From Aureimonas mangrovi (GTDB taxonomy: Bacteria; Pseudomonadota; Alphaproteobacteria; Rhizobiales; Rhizobiaceae): a DNA stretch of 64,000 bases. Positions 13,023-22,048 of the stretch are shown piece by piece. Each line of letters starts with the position of its first letter. Positions within the stretch are counted from its first letter, which is position 1. The position numbers were made by a program, and so were the translations under genes. A model generated the notes under the pieces. That model saw only the letters and a list, made by a program, of their open reading frames with translations. It was not told the DNA's origin and ran no database searches. Location of the stretch: the NCBI RefSeq assembly GCF_014058705.1, contig NZ_CP059692.1, positions 2,299,001 to 2,363,000 on the forward strand, in the 5' to 3' direction.

Positions 13023-14213
13023 TTACCGGTCGACCTCGCCGAACACGATGTCGCACGATCCGAGGATCGCCGAGACGTCGGCCAGCATGTGATCGCGGCA
13101 CAGGAAGTCCATCGCCTGAAGATGCGCAAAGCCGGGGGCCTTGATCTTACAGCGGTAGGGCTTGTTGGTCCCGTCCGAGACCAGATAGACGCCGAACTCC
13201 CCCTTCGGCGCCTCGACCGCGCAGTACACCTCACCTTCCGGCACACGGAAGCCTTCAGTGTAGAGCTTGAAATGATGGATCAATGCTTCCATCGACCGCT
13301 TCATCTGCGGGCGCTTGGGCGGCACGACCTTGCCTTCGACGGACGAGACCGGCCCGATGCGCTCCTTGCCCTGAAGCCGCTCAACGCACTGCTTCATGAT
13401 GGCCGTCGACTGGCGCATCTCTTCCATGCGGATGAGATAGCGGTCGTAGCAGTCGCCGTTCTTGCCGATCGGGATGTCGAAGTCGAGCTGATCGTAGCAC
13501 TCGTACGGCTCGGCCTTGCGCAGGTCCCAGGCCGCGCCCGAACCACGCACCATCACGCCCGAGAAGCCGAGCGCCCACGCGTCCGCGATATCGACGACAC
13601 CGATATCGACATTGCGCTGCTTGAAGATGCGGTTGCCCGTGAGAAGCTCGTCGATGTCGGCGAGAGATTTCAGGAAGCCGTCACACCACTCGCCGATATC
13701 GTCGACAAGCTCGGGCGTCAGGTCCTGATGGACGCCGCCCGGCCGGAAGTAGGCCGCGTGCAGGCGCGCGCCCGAAGCTCGCTCGTAGAACACCATCAAG
13801 CGCTCGCGCTCGGTGAAGCCCCAGAGCGGCGGCGTCAGCGCGCCCACGTCCATCGCCTGCGTCGTGACGTTGAGGAGATGGGAGAGGATGCGCCCGATCT
13901 CGGAATAGAGAACGCGGATAAGCTGACCGCGGATCGGCACCTCGATGCCGGCGAGCTTCTCGACCGCGAGGCAGAACGCGTGCTCCTGATTCATCGGCGC
14001 GACATAGTCGAGCCGGTCGAAATAGGGCATCGCCTGCAGATAGGTCTTCTGCTCGATCAGCTTTTCGGTGCCGCGATGCAGGAGGCCGATATGAGGATCG
14101 ATGCGCTCGACATTCTCGCCGTCGAGTTCCACCACGAGACGCAGGACGCCGTGAGCCGCAGGGTGCTGCGGCCCGAAGTTGATGTTAAAGTTGCGGACGT
14201 CGATCTCAGCCAT
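13023..14213 (-). CDS. nuoD: NADH-quinone oxidoreductase subunit D (49-kDa type)
   Basis: This 396-residue hydrogenase-like subunit forms the quinone-reduction site together with NuoB. The conserved [32 protein letters not shown] and [12 protein letters not shown] motifs are present, and the C-terminus contains [12 protein letters not shown] 14213 (MAEIDVRNF) gives the 396-residue length usual in rhizobia. An upstream in-frame GTG at 14225 is possible. The start lies inside the last codons of the small broken reading frame 14206-14396. Confidence 0.96.
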   Translation of the reverse strand: MAEIDVRNFNINFGPQHPAAHGVLRLVVELDGENVERIDPHIGLLHRGTEKLIEQKTYLQAMPYFDRLDYVAPMNQEHAFCLAVEKLAGIEVPIRGQLIRVLYSEIGRILSHLLNVTTQAMDVGALTPPLWGFTERERLMVFYERASGARLHAAYFRPGGVHQDLTPELVDDIGEWCDGFLKSLADIDELLTGNRIFKQRNVDIGVVDIADAWALGFSGVMVRGSGAAWDLRKAEPYECYDQLDFDIPIGKNGDCYDRYLIRMEEMRQSTAIMKQCVERLQGKERIGPVSSVEGKVVPPKRPQMKRSMEALIHHFKLYTEGFRVPEGEVYCAVEAPKGEFGVYLVSDGTNKPYRCKIKAPGFAHLQAMDFLCRDHMLADVSAILGSCDIVFGEVDR

Positions 14214-14396
14214 TGCGGTACTCACGGTCCATAGGCCAAGCCGTGAAGGCGAGCACCCAGACGAGAATGATATTGATGGGGGTGACCACCATCAGAAGCG
14301 ACCACCAGCGCGCGGAAAGATCTTCCAGAACGGCACGATCACCGCCGCGAAGGCGACGATGACGATCAGCCAATGCCAGACCGAGATGCCGTCCAT
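14206..14396 (-). pseudogene. Frameshifted small two-helix membrane protein between GFA gene and nuoD
   Basis: Two short frames lie end to end. The first, 14292-14396, encodes 34 residues beginning MDGISVWHWLIVIVAF and ending KIFPRAGGRF, and is a single hydrophobic helix. The second, 14206-14292, starts at an ATG overlapping the first stop (TGATG). Read upstream of its ATG, this frame gives [18 protein letters not shown], a second helix ending LAFTAWP. I recall small proteobacterial membrane proteins with a first helix, then a Gly-Trp-Trp segment and a second helix ending FxxWP. On that recollection the two frames look like one ancestral gene with a net loss of 3n+1 bases near 14305-14310. 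They could instead be two genuine micro-genes. No function is known. Confidence 0.45.
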
Positions 14397-14413
14397 AAAC
14401 CTGCCCTCTCCTC

Positions 14414-14842
14414 TCAGCCGTTCACCGAAGGCGCACCGAACTGGGCGAAGACCTCCGCCCCGGTCATCTTGTGCGTCTTTTCGGCGAAGGAGTAGATCGC
14501 GGGCTTCTCGTCGATGAAGATCTCGCCGGTGAAGGCGAATCCCGAGATGTCGTCGAAGGCCTGCATCGAGACGGCGGTCATCGAACCGTCGAGCATGCGC
14601 CAGGCGAGCGTCGAGCCGCACTCCGTGCAGAACAGACGTTCACCATAGTCCGATGAGCGGAAGGCTCCGACCGCCCCCTCGAAGGACGCATCGGCCTCGC
14701 ACGGGATCGTCATGAAGACTCCGCCGCTCCAGCGCCGGCAGCGCGAGCAATGGCAGACGTCCATCTCCAGCCGGCTCGGCGTCGCCGTCATCCGCACGGC
14801 GCCGCAGAGACAGCCGCCGGACCGGGGTGCGTGATCCGCCAT
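14414..14842 (-). CDS. GFA-family (glutathione-dependent formaldehyde-activating-like) zinc protein
   Basis: This 142-residue protein has the GFA/CENP-V fold. The zinc-binding cysteines are visible as GGCLCGAVRM near the N-terminus, CHCSRCRRW around residue 31, and FCTECGSTL around residue 75. Members of this family bind zinc, and the prototype was reported to accelerate S-hydroxymethylglutathione formation; the actual role of most members is unknown. It sits inside the complex I operon between nuoC and nuoD, which is not its usual place. It is probably a passenger insertion, co-transcribed with nuo. No evidence links it to complex I assembly. Confidence 0.85.
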   Translation of the reverse strand: MADHAPRSGGCLCGAVRMTATPSRLEMDVCHCSRCRRWSGGVFMTIPCEADASFEGAVGAFRSSDYGERLFCTECGSTLAWRMLDGSMTAVSMQAFDDISGFAFTGEIFIDEKPAIYSFAEKTHKMTGAEVFAQFGAPSVNG

Positions 14843-14852
14843 CGGCCCGGCC

Positions 14853-15449
14853 TCAGCTCGCCTTCGCCTTCTCGTCGCCGGGGAGCACGTAGTCCGTGCC
14901 CTCCCACGGCGAGAGAAAGTCGAAGTTGCGGAATTCCTGGCGCAGCTCCACCGGTTCGTAGACGACGCGCTTCAGATGCTCGTCGTAGTGAACCTCGACG
15001 AAACCGGTGAGCGGGAAGTCCTTGCGCAGCGGATGTCCCTCGAAACCGTAATCGGTGAGGATGCGGCGCAGATCGGGGTGGCCGGTGAAGATGATGCCGT
15101 AGAGATCGTAGGCCTCGCGCTCGAACCAGTCGACGCCCGGGAAGACGCCGTGGATCGAAGGAACGGGCTCGTCCTCCCCCGCCTTCATCTTCAAGCGGAT
15201 GCGCATGTTGAGCGAGGGCGACAGGAGATGCGTGACGACCTCGAAGCGCTTGGCGCGCTCGGGAAAGTCAACGCCGCACAGGTCCACGAAGGACTTGAAC
15301 TGGCAGTTGGCATCATCGCGCAGGAAGGTCGTCACCTCGACGATGTCGGCGGGAGCGACCTCGAGGGTCAGCTCGCCATAGGCCAGCGAAGCGTTCTGGA
15401 GCTTTGCGCCGACGGCCGATTCGCGAAGATAGGAGAGAAGCTCGTCCAT
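14853..15449 (-). CDS. nuoC: NADH-quinone oxidoreductase subunit C (30-kDa type)
   Basis: This 198-residue peripheral-arm subunit of complex I contains no cofactor. The signature [42 protein letters not shown] is complete, as is the preceding [10 protein letters not shown] segment. It starts [10 protein letters not shown], ten bases after the end of nuoB. NuoC and NuoD are separate here, as usual in alphaproteobacteria. Confidence 0.97.
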   Translation of the reverse strand: MDELLSYLRESAVGAKLQNASLAYGELTLEVAPADIVEVTTFLRDDANCQFKSFVDLCGVDFPERAKRFEVVTHLLSPSLNMRIRLKMKAGEDEPVPSIHGVFPGVDWFEREAYDLYGIIFTGHPDLRRILTDYGFEGHPLRKDFPLTGFVEVHYDEHLKRVVYEPVELRQEFRNFDFLSPWEGTDYVLPGDEKAKAS

Positions 15450-15458
15450 CGCCCCGCC

Positions 15459-16016
15459 TCAGCGCTCGATCGTTCCGGTGCGGCGGATTTTCTTCTGGAG
15501 AAGAAGAACGCCGTAGAGCAGCGCCTCGGCCGTCGGCGGGCAGCCCGGAACGTAGATGTCGACCGGCACGACGCGATCGCAGCCGCGCACCACCGAATAG
15601 GAATAGTGATAGTAGCCGCCGCCATTGGCGCATGAGCCCATGGAGATGACGTAGCGCGGCTCGGGCATCTGGTCATAGACCTTGCGCAGCGCGGGGGCCA
15701 TCTTGTTGGTCAGCGTTCCGGCGACGATCATCACGTCCGACTGGCGCGGTGAGGCCCGCGGCGCGAAGCCGAAGCGCTCGCCGTCATAGCGTGGCATTGA
15801 CATCTGCATCATCTCGATGGCGCAGCACGCGAGGCCGAAAGTCATCCACATGAGCGAGCCGGTGCGCGCCCACTGGATGAGGTCTTCGGTGGAGGTGACA
15901 AGAAAACCCTTGTCGGCAAGCTGGTTGTCGACGTCGGTCACGAAGGGGTCGGCGGCGGCAGGCACCACCAGGTTCGACCGCTCGCGCAGACCGGCCGCGG
16001 GCTCGGTCAATCCCAT
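15459..16016 (-). CDS. nuoB: NADH-quinone oxidoreductase subunit B (PSST type)
   Basis: This 185-residue subunit carries cluster N2, the immediate electron donor to quinone. The ligands are seen as the tandem cysteines of [11 protein letters not shown], then [10 protein letters not shown] and [11 protein letters not shown]. The start ATG at 16016 ([10 protein letters not shown]) overlaps the last codons of nuoA by ten bases. The longer upstream frame is the nuoA shadow. Confidence 0.97.
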   Translation of the reverse strand: MGLTEPAAGLRERSNLVVPAAADPFVTDVDNQLADKGFLVTSTEDLIQWARTGSLMWMTFGLACCAIEMMQMSMPRYDGERFGFAPRASPRQSDVMIVAGTLTNKMAPALRKVYDQMPEPRYVISMGSCANGGGYYHYSYSVVRGCDRVVPVDIYVPGCPPTAEALLYGVLLLQKKIRRTGTIER

Positions 16017-16372
16017 TCGAGAGCTCCCTTGTTCCATTCGTAGACGAAGCCGACGGTCAGGACCGCCAGGAAGACCATCATCGACCAGAGGCCGGCCCAG
16101 CCGAGATCGCCGAAGGCGGCGGCCCAGGGGAAGAGGAAGGCGACCTCGAGGTCGAAGATGATGAAGAGGATGGCGACGAGGTAGAAGCGCACGTCGAACT
16201 TCATGCGCGAATCGTCGAAGGCGTTGAAGCCGCACTCGTAGGCCGACAGCTTCTCGTCGTCCGGCGCCTTGAAGGCGAGGAGGAACGGCGAGACCAGCAG
16301 CGCGAGGCCGATGAAGAGAGCGACCCCGACGAAGATCACGATCGGCAAGTAGGAGGCTAGGAGCTCGTTCAC
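16007..16372 (-). CDS. nuoA: NADH-quinone oxidoreductase subunit A
   Basis: This 121-residue protein has three membrane helices and is the first gene of the complex I operon. The conserved loop [43 protein letters not shown] is present. The start is taken as GTG at 16372 (codon for the V in [11 protein letters not shown]), with a GGGATCGGA stretch upstream. The frame extends further upstream, but that part reads as non-membrane noise. The operon promoter should lie in 16373-16681. Confidence 0.95.
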   Translation of the reverse strand: MNELLASYLPIVIFVGVALFIGLALLVSPFLLAFKAPDDEKLSAYECGFNAFDDSRMKFDVRFYLVAILFIIFDLEVAFLFPWAAAFGDLGWAGLWSMMVFLAVLTVGFVYEWNKGALEWD

Positions 16373-16681
16373 AGTGTTCCGATCCCGTGGCGCCCGCCAG
16401 GAGCGGGATGAAGGCCGAAGCCCTTGAACCACGTCTTCGTTCCAGTTCGATGAAGCGGGCGGCCAAGGCCACCCAGCACGCGAAGACACACCCCGAACGA
16501 GGCCCCCTTCGCAGGCGCGAGAATTAGACCCTTCCCAAACTGGACGCAAGGCGAAGGCCGGCGCGCGGGACGCGGTTTTTGATCGCAGGTGAATGTAAAG
16601 TGCCCGGCCCCGCATCGCACCGCAGTCCCGATGCTTCGCATGAAATGCGGCTTGCAATACGCTGACACGATTTGGAAAAAG
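16373..16681. other. Intergenic region upstream of the nuo operon
   Basis: These 309 bases separate nuoA from tRNA-Asp, both on the minus strand. No gene was recognised. The region should hold the nuo promoter, but no convincing -35/-10 pair could be assigned. On the minus strand a T-run (CTTTTTCC) lies just after the tRNA 3' end at about 16675-16681 and may help terminate the tRNA transcript. Confidence 0.4.
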
Positions 16682-16758
16682 TGGCGCGAGTGACGGGGCT
16701 CGAACCCGCGACCTCCGGCGTGACAGGCCGGCACTCTAACCGACTGAGCTACACCCGC
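16682..16758 (-). tRNA. tRNA-Asp (anticodon GTC)
   Basis: This is a 77-nt cloverleaf with encoded CCA. The acceptor stem GCGGGTG pairs with CACTCGC, with one G-U pair. The D-loop contains AGCTCAGTCGGTTAGAG. The anticodon stem-loop is CCGGCCTGTCACGCCGG with GTC, and the T arm contains GGTTCGAGCC. It is transcribed in the same direction as nuo. Confidence 0.97.
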
Positions 16759-16977
16759 GCTTGGCGCCGACCGGTTATCCCGGCGGCGTGAGCGGTCGTT
16801 TACGGGAGGCCCTGATCGGTGTCAAGCAAGCTCGCGCGGTTTTCCGACACGCTCTCGCAGGGCGCCTTCGCAGGCACCTGACCGGCTGCGGCGGAAGAGG
16901 TCCTTCGCGCCCTGCCCCGACGGGAGATGGACGCCGCGCCGGCAATGGCACCTCTCCACTAGCAGGCGAGGATAACG

Positions 16978-17427
16978 GTGCGTTATGCAGCATTCATGAC
17001 GAAGCCGACGCCCGACCAGATCTTCACCCTTCGCAATGCGTTCGAAGCGTTCACGCGGCGTCACAAGCTCGTCGACGCGCAGGGTGCGGCCAAGACCTTC
17101 AACGAAGTCGACAACCAGACGCTTCTTTACGTGAACCGGCACCCCGGCTGTGGGCCGGGGGATGTGGCGCGATTCCTGAACGTTCCCGCAACCACCATCT
17201 CGTCGGCGTGCGACCGTCTCGTGCGGCGCCAGCTTCTTTCGCGCCATCGCCCGGATGGCGACCGACGCGCTGTCGCCCTCTCGCTGACCCCCGACGGCGA
17301 GGCGCATGTAACCGCATATCTGAAGGCTCATGACGACATTCTGCGTCTTATGTTAGAATCACTCTCGTCTGGCGAGCGGGACACGTTCATCCGACTGATC
17401 TCGAAAATCGCGTTCGACGAACGTTGA
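16978..17427 (+). CDS. MarR-family transcriptional regulator
   Basis: This 149-residue winged-helix protein has the MarR layout: an N-terminal helix, then FNEVDNQTLLYVNRHPGCGPGDVARFLNVPATTISSACDRLVRRQLLSRHRPDGDRRAVALSLTPDG. The last part is the wing, with the conserved DxRxxxxxLT pattern. The GTG at 16978 follows GCGAGG with good spacing; the ATG at 16996 is an alternative. It lies 69 bases upstream of the molybdenum hydroxylase operon, on the same strand, and is the likely local regulator, perhaps responding to an aromatic or aldehyde ligand (inference). Confidence 0.88.
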   Translation: MRYAAFMTKPTPDQIFTLRNAFEAFTRRHKLVDAQGAAKTFNEVDNQTLLYVNRHPGCGPGDVARFLNVPATTISSACDRLVRRQLLSRHRPDGDRRAVALSLTPDGEAHVTAYLKAHDDILRLMLESLSSGERDTFIRLISKIAFDER

Positions 17428-17442
17428 ATAGTACGAAGTTCG
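17411..17442. promoter_or_regulatory. Candidate MarR operator palindromes
   Basis: Two small palindromes share the half-site CGAA/TTCG: CGTTCGACGAACG at 17411-17423, overlapping the end of the regulator gene, and CGAAGTTCG at 17434-17442. They lie just upstream of the 2Fe-2S subunit gene. Short near-palindromes in such gaps are typical MarR sites, but this assignment rests only on symmetry and position. Confidence 0.35.
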
Positions 17443-17496
17443 CATTAAATTCCGTTTGCATTGAAGCCCATCCGCAACCCGCGAGGAGGACGAGCG

Positions 17497-18003
17497 ATGG
17501 CGATTCGGGTCAACGGAGAGGATGCGGCGGCGCCTGAAGACGCGCGTGTTTCGCTTCTCGACTTCCTGCGCGAACATCTTCACCTGACCGGCACGAAGGT
17601 AGGCTGCAACCAGGGCGCCTGCGGTGCCTGCACCGTCCTCGTGGACGGCGAACGCGTCCTGTCCTGCCTCACACTCGCCGCGCAGGCGGACGGTCATGCC
17701 GTCACCACCATCGAAGGGTTGGCAATGGGAGGCGACCTGCACCCGCTGCAGGCCGCCTTCATCGAGCATGACGGCTTCCAGTGCGGCTACTGCACGCCGG
17801 GCCAGATCTGCGCGGCGAGCGCGATGCTGGAGGAAGTCGCGCGCGGCACGCCGAGCTACGTGACCGCTGATCTCTCGAACGAGCGCATCACGCTCACCTC
17901 CGAGGAGATCCGCGAGCGCATGAGCGGCAATCTGTGCCGGTGCGGCGCGCATAACGGGATCGTCGACGCGATTCTTCAGGTCGCGGGAGGAGACGCACGA
18001 TGA
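17497..18003 (+). CDS. Molybdenum hydroxylase 2Fe-2S subunit (PaoA/YagT-like, no Tat signal)
   Basis: This 168-residue protein has an N-terminal plant-type 2Fe-2S domain, with ligands in GCNQGACGACTVLVDGERVLSC. A C-terminal helical 2Fe-2S domain follows, with CGYCTPGQ and NLCRCGAHNGI. It passes electrons from the molybdenum centre to FAD in xanthine dehydrogenase-family enzymes. The ATG at 17497 follows GAGGAGGAC at good spacing. E. coli PaoA carries a Tat signal; this protein starts directly at MAIRVNGED and lacks one, so the complex is predicted to be cytoplasmic. Confidence 0.93.
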   Translation: MAIRVNGEDAAAPEDARVSLLDFLREHLHLTGTKVGCNQGACGACTVLVDGERVLSCLTLAAQADGHAVTTIEGLAMGGDLHPLQAAFIEHDGFQCGYCTPGQICAASAMLEEVARGTPSYVTADLSNERITLTSEEIRERMSGNLCRCGAHNGIVDAILQVAGGDAR

Positions 18004-18986
18004 CACCCTTCTCCTACGCGCGCGCGGCAAGCACCGCCGACGCGATCCGCATGGCGGGCGAGGACGGTCGCCGCTTTCTCGGCGGCGGCACCAATCTCGT
18101 GGACCTGATGCGGCGCTCAGTCGAACACCCCGCCGCCCTCGTCGACGTGAGCGCCCTGCCCGGCACGATCGCGGCACGCGATGACGGCGCGCTCGTCATC
18201 GGCGCCTCGGCCCGCAACGGCGTGGTGGCGGCGCATCCGCTGGTGCGCACGCGCTATCCGGCGCTGTCCCGCGCACTTCTGGCAGGCGCCTCGGCTCAGA
18301 TCCGCAACATGGCGACGGTGGGCGGAAACCTCATGCAGCGCACGCGCTGCGCCTATTTCTACGACGCCGCCGCCTCACGCTGCAACAAACGCGAGCCGGG
18401 CTCAGGCTGCGACGCGATCGGTGGCAGCAACCGCTACCATGCGATCCTCGGAGCCTCGCCGAGCTGCATCGCAACGCACCCTTCCGACATGTGCGTCGCG
18501 CTCGCCGCTCTCGACGCGAAGGTACAGATAGAGGGACCGGGCGGCCCGCGCACGATCTCCGTCCTCGATTTCCACCGCCTGCCGGGCGAACGGCCGGACA
18601 TCGAGACCGCCCTCGAGCCGGGCGAACTGATCGTCGCGGTGGAACTTCGCCCCTCCCCGCTCGCCGCCCGCATGGCTTATCGCAAGGTGCGGGACCGGGC
18701 GAGCTACGCCTTTGCGCTCGTCTCGGTGGCGGCCGGGATCACGTTCTCCAACGGGCGGATCGACGACGCCCGCATCGCCTTCGGCGGCCTCGCCCCCAGA
18801 CCCTGGCGCGCGCACCGCGCCGAGGAGGCGCTGATCGGGGCCGAACCTTCGCTCGCCGCCTTCGAAGCGGCCGCAGAAGCCGAGCTTGCTGCCGCCGCGC
18901 CGCAACCCGGCAACGCCTTTAAGGTAGATCTCGCGCGGCGCACGCTCGCCGCCGTCCTCGGCGAGCTGACGGGAGACGTGCGATGA
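18000..18986 (+). CDS. Molybdenum hydroxylase FAD subunit with extra Fe-S loop (PaoB/YagS-like)
   Basis: This 328-residue FAD-binding subunit of the xanthine dehydrogenase family has the FAD motifs RRFLGGGTNLVDLM and NMATVGGNLMQRTRC. Directly after them comes CAYFYDAAASRCNKREPGSGC, the four-cysteine loop that in PaoB, 4-hydroxybenzoyl-CoA reductase and relatives holds an additional 4Fe-4S cluster. This supports a PaoABC-type aldehyde oxidoreductase over a classical xanthine dehydrogenase. The start overlaps the previous stop by 4 bases (ATGA). Confidence 0.92.
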   Translation: MTPFSYARAASTADAIRMAGEDGRRFLGGGTNLVDLMRRSVEHPAALVDVSALPGTIAARDDGALVIGASARNGVVAAHPLVRTRYPALSRALLAGASAQIRNMATVGGNLMQRTRCAYFYDAAASRCNKREPGSGCDAIGGSNRYHAILGASPSCIATHPSDMCVALAALDAKVQIEGPGGPRTISVLDFHRLPGERPDIETALEPGELIVAVELRPSPLAARMAYRKVRDRASYAFALVSVAAGITFSNGRIDDARIAFGGLAPRPWRAHRAEEALIGAEPSLAAFEAAAEAELAAAAPQPGNAFKVDLARRTLAAVLGELTGDVR

Positions 18987-21295
18987 GCAAGGTGCAGAAC
19001 GTCGTCATCGGCTCGGTGCGCACGGCGCTGCGCTTCGTACCGTCCGGCTGGCTGCCTGGCGGCTCGCCGGACCCGCTGATCCAGCGCCGTGTCGAGGTCG
19101 GGCGCCAGACCTCCCGGCTCGACGGGCCAGACAAGGTGCGCGGCGATGTGCGGTTCGCCGCCGAGATCCCCTTTGAGGGCCTTCTCTACACCGCGCTCGT
19201 CCACAGCCCAGTGACACGCGGACGCATCACCCGCGTCGACACGAAAGCGGCGGAAGCAGCTCCCGGCGTCGCCCTCGTCGTCACGCACGAGAACATGCCG
19301 CGCCTCAGGAACCCACCTCTGATGGGCGGGCTCGACATGACGGCCGCCAGCGGCAGCGCGCTGCCGATCCTGCAGGACAAGGACATTCGCTATAACGGGC
19401 AGGTCGTTGCCGCCGTCCTCGCCGACAGCCAGGAGCGCGCGGACCATGCCGCCTCGCTTATCGAGGTGGAGATCGCTTCGCAGCTGGCGAAGACGCGCTT
19501 CGACGACGCCAAGGTTTCCGCCACGACGCCGCCCTCGATCCTGATCGACAAGAACGAACTGTCCATCGGTAATGCCGGGCGTGAACTCGGGCGCGCGGCC
19601 CATCGCGTCGACAACGTCTACCGGACGCCCGGGCACAACCACAACGCCCTCGAGCTGCATACCGTTACGGCCTTCTGGGAGGGCGAGCACCTTCTCGTCA
19701 ACGACACGACGCAGGCGGTGGTGCCGACGAAGCTGACGCTCGCAAAGATCTTCGGCATCGAGGCCGAGAAGGTCCGGGTGATCTCGCCCTTCGTCGGCGG
19801 CGGCTTCGGCGCCAAGGGGATGTGGGATCACCATGTGATCGCCGTCGCCGCAGCGCGCTTGAGCGGCCGCCCCGTCCGCGTGACGTTGACGCGCGAAAGC
19901 GTCTACCGCATCGTCGGCGGGCGCAGCCCGACCGAGCAGCGCGTGGCGATCGGCGCCGATGCCCAAGGGCGCTTCACTGCCATCCTCCACACCGGATATT
20001 CCGTGAAGCCTCCCTATGCCAGCTGCCCCGAGCCCTACACAGGCGGGACGCGCGCCGCCTATGCCGCCAGGAGCTTCGAGATCGTGCAGCGCCATCTCGA
20101 TCTCGACATCGTACCCAACACCTTCATGCGCGCGCCGGGTGAAGCGATCGGCACCTTCGCGCTCGAGAGCGCCATCGACGAGTTGGCACACGACATGGGG
20201 ATGGACCCGATCGCGCTGCGCCTCCTCAATCAGCCGGAGCGGCACCCGACGTCCGGACGGCCCTTTTCGCAGCATGGGTTGCGCCAGGCCTTCGAGGACG
20301 GGGCCGATCGTTTCAGTTGGGGTCGGCGCGTAGCCGAGCCCGGAACACTTTCGGACGGGGAATGGCGGATCGGCATCGGCTGCGCGGCGGGCAGCTTTCC
20401 CTATGCGCGAATGCCCGGCGCCAACATCCGCATCACATTGCGCGCGGACGGATCGGCGGTCCTTGCCTGTTCGGCGCAAGACATGGGCATGGGCACCTCC
20501 ACGGTGCAGGGCCAGCATGCGGCGGACCGTCTCGGCCTGCCGATGGAGAAGATCAGCTTCGAGTACGGCGACTCGGCCTTCCCGGCCTCGCCGATGGCGG
20601 GCGGCTCGTCCCAGACAGTGTCGATCGCCGCAGCGATCGCGGCCGGTGCCGAGAAGCTGGCGGGCGAGCTCGTGCGCCTTGCCGGCAACGACAGCCCGCT
20701 GGCGGGCCTGCGCGTGGGTGACGTGCGCTTCGAAGACGAAGGCCTCGTCGCGGTCGAAGACCCAAAACGGTGGGAGAGCTTCGTCTCGATCCTGACGAGA
20801 GCCGGCCGCGAGGAATTCGCTATCACGGCCGCGGCGAGCGCACCGCTCGAGATGCTGAAATACGCCATGCACTCGTCCTGCGCCGTGTTCTGCGAACTGC
20901 GCGTCAGTTCGGTGACGGGCGAGGTGCGCATCGACCGCATTCTCGGCTCATACGACTGCGGCACGATCCTCAACCCGAAGACGGCCACGAGCCAGTTCCG
21001 GGGCGGCATCATCATGGGGATCGGCGCGGCGCTCACCGAGGAGACGGATTTCGACGAGCGCTCGGGCCGTATCATGAACGCCACCCTCGCCGACTACCAC
21101 GTCCCCGCCCATCTCGACGTTCCGCAGATTGACGTCATCTGGACCGGCATCCCGGACCCACGCGCCCCGCTCGGTGCGCGCGGCATCGGCGAGATCGGCA
21201 TCACGGGCGTGGCGGCGGCGATCGCCAACGCGATCTTCAACGCGACGGGCAAGCGCGTGCGCGACCTGCCGATCACGCTCGACAAGCTGCTCTGA
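18983..21295 (+). CDS. Molybdenum hydroxylase molybdopterin subunit (PaoC/YagR-like)
   Basis: This 770-residue catalytic subunit should carry the molybdenum cofactor and oxidise aldehydes or related substrates. Cofactor-contact motifs FVGGGFGAKGMWDHH and MRAPGEAIGTFALESAIDE are present. The GARGIGEIGITGVAAAIANA segment near the C-terminus carries the conserved catalytic glutamate. The gene overlaps the FAD subunit by four bases (ATGA). No xdhC/paoD-type cofactor-insertion chaperone is present in the window. The substrate cannot be told from sequence. Confidence 0.92.
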   Translation: MSKVQNVVIGSVRTALRFVPSGWLPGGSPDPLIQRRVEVGRQTSRLDGPDKVRGDVRFAAEIPFEGLLYTALVHSPVTRGRITRVDTKAAEAAPGVALVVTHENMPRLRNPPLMGGLDMTAASGSALPILQDKDIRYNGQVVAAVLADSQERADHAASLIEVEIASQLAKTRFDDAKVSATTPPSILIDKNELSIGNAGRELGRAAHRVDNVYRTPGHNHNALELHTVTAFWEGEHLLVNDTTQAVVPTKLTLAKIFGIEAEKVRVISPFVGGGFGAKGMWDHHVIAVAAARLSGRPVRVTLTRESVYRIVGGRSPTEQRVAIGADAQGRFTAILHTGYSVKPPYASCPEPYTGGTRAAYAARSFEIVQRHLDLDIVPNTFMRAPGEAIGTFALESAIDELAHDMGMDPIALRLLNQPERHPTSGRPFSQHGLRQAFEDGADRFSWGRRVAEPGTLSDGEWRIGIGCAAGSFPYARMPGANIRITLRADGSAVLACSAQDMGMGTSTVQGQHAADRLGLPMEKISFEYGDSAFPASPMAGGSSQTVSIAAAIAAGAEKLAGELVRLAGNDSPLAGLRVGDVRFEDEGLVAVEDPKRWESFVSILTRAGREEFAITAAASAPLEMLKYAMHSSCAVFCELRVSSVTGEVRIDRILGSYDCGTILNPKTATSQFRGGIIMGIGAALTEETDFDERSGRIMNATLADYHVPAHLDVPQIDVIWTGIPDPRAPLGARGIGEIGITGVAAAIANAIFNATGKRVRDLPITLDKLL

Positions 21296-21716
21296 CGGTC
21301 AGGTTCAGCGGCGCAGGAACGTCAGGCGGAACGCGCGGCTGCCGACGGCCCGTCGCGACTTACTCTTACGCACTTCCAGCGCTTCGGTTCGGCATGGACC
21401 GTATCGCCGTGCAAGCCCGGCGCAGTCAGCTCGATTGTCCCAGTCGAGATTGGCGACGGCCTTGCCTGACCTCCGGCACCGTCATGCTCTGTGTCAGAAG
21501 ATGCGGCATGCGCTATCGTCAGCTCACATAAAAGACGACGCTCACGACAGCGTCGGCGCGCCGCGGCGGGAAACCTCGCGTGACGCGGCGCCGACCGAGA
21601 CGGCGACGTAAGCAGCGCCGTTCGTGGTAACGCTCCGTTTTCGTCCGCCCCACGCGCTGCGGCTTCACGGCGCCTCTTGCGCGAAAGTCTTGCGAACTAT
21701 AGGAAATCCGCCGGTC
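21296..21716. other. Intergenic region between molybdenum hydroxylase and tRNA-Val
   Basis: These 421 bases contain only short open frames with no recognisable product. No convincing terminator or promoter was identified, although the tRNA-Val promoter must lie in its right part. Confidence 0.4.
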
Positions 21717-21792
21717 GGGCGATTAGCTCAGTTGGTAGAGCGCCTCGTTTACACCGAGGATGTCGGCAGTTCGAGCCTGTCATCGCCCACCA
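21717..21792 (+). tRNA. tRNA-Val (anticodon TAC); prophage integration site
   Basis: This is a 76-nt cloverleaf with encoded CCA. The acceptor GGGCGAT pairs with ATCGCCC, the D arm is TAGCTCAGTTGGTAGAGC, the anticodon loop CGTTTACACCG contains TAC, and the T arm is CAGTTCGAGCCTG. The gene remains intact: the prophage is inserted so that the 48-bp core, from the anticodon stem to one base past CCA, is shared with attR at 63511-63558. Confidence 0.97.
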
Positions 21793-21793
21793 T
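21746..21793 (+). repeat. attL core (48-bp direct repeat)
   Basis: The 48 bases from the anticodon stem of tRNA-Val to one base past its CCA end are identical to 63511-63558. They mark the left prophage boundary. A further 17 bases to the right are similar but imperfect (TTTCA and GGGTTAGC shared), suggesting that the phage att site derives from a tRNA-Val locus with related flanking sequence. Confidence 0.95.
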
Positions 21794-22048
21794 GTTTTCA
21801 ACGGGTTAGCTTCTCCGCCGTGTTTGGCGCCCATGAAACTGCCCAAGAAACCCGGCCTTTCGCGGCGGGCGCCGACACGCTCCTGCTGTATCGAATCTGC
21901 GACGGTCAGCCGCTCATACCTTTTGCGCGCGCGGCCGTTGTCCGGCATGGACAGGTTCACGCTTCCCGTCGTTCTCGCCATCTGTGGTGTGGTTATCGTT
22001 TGCGCCGCGGCAGCCACGATGGCTCCCTAGGCCAAGCTGTCGAGGCTG

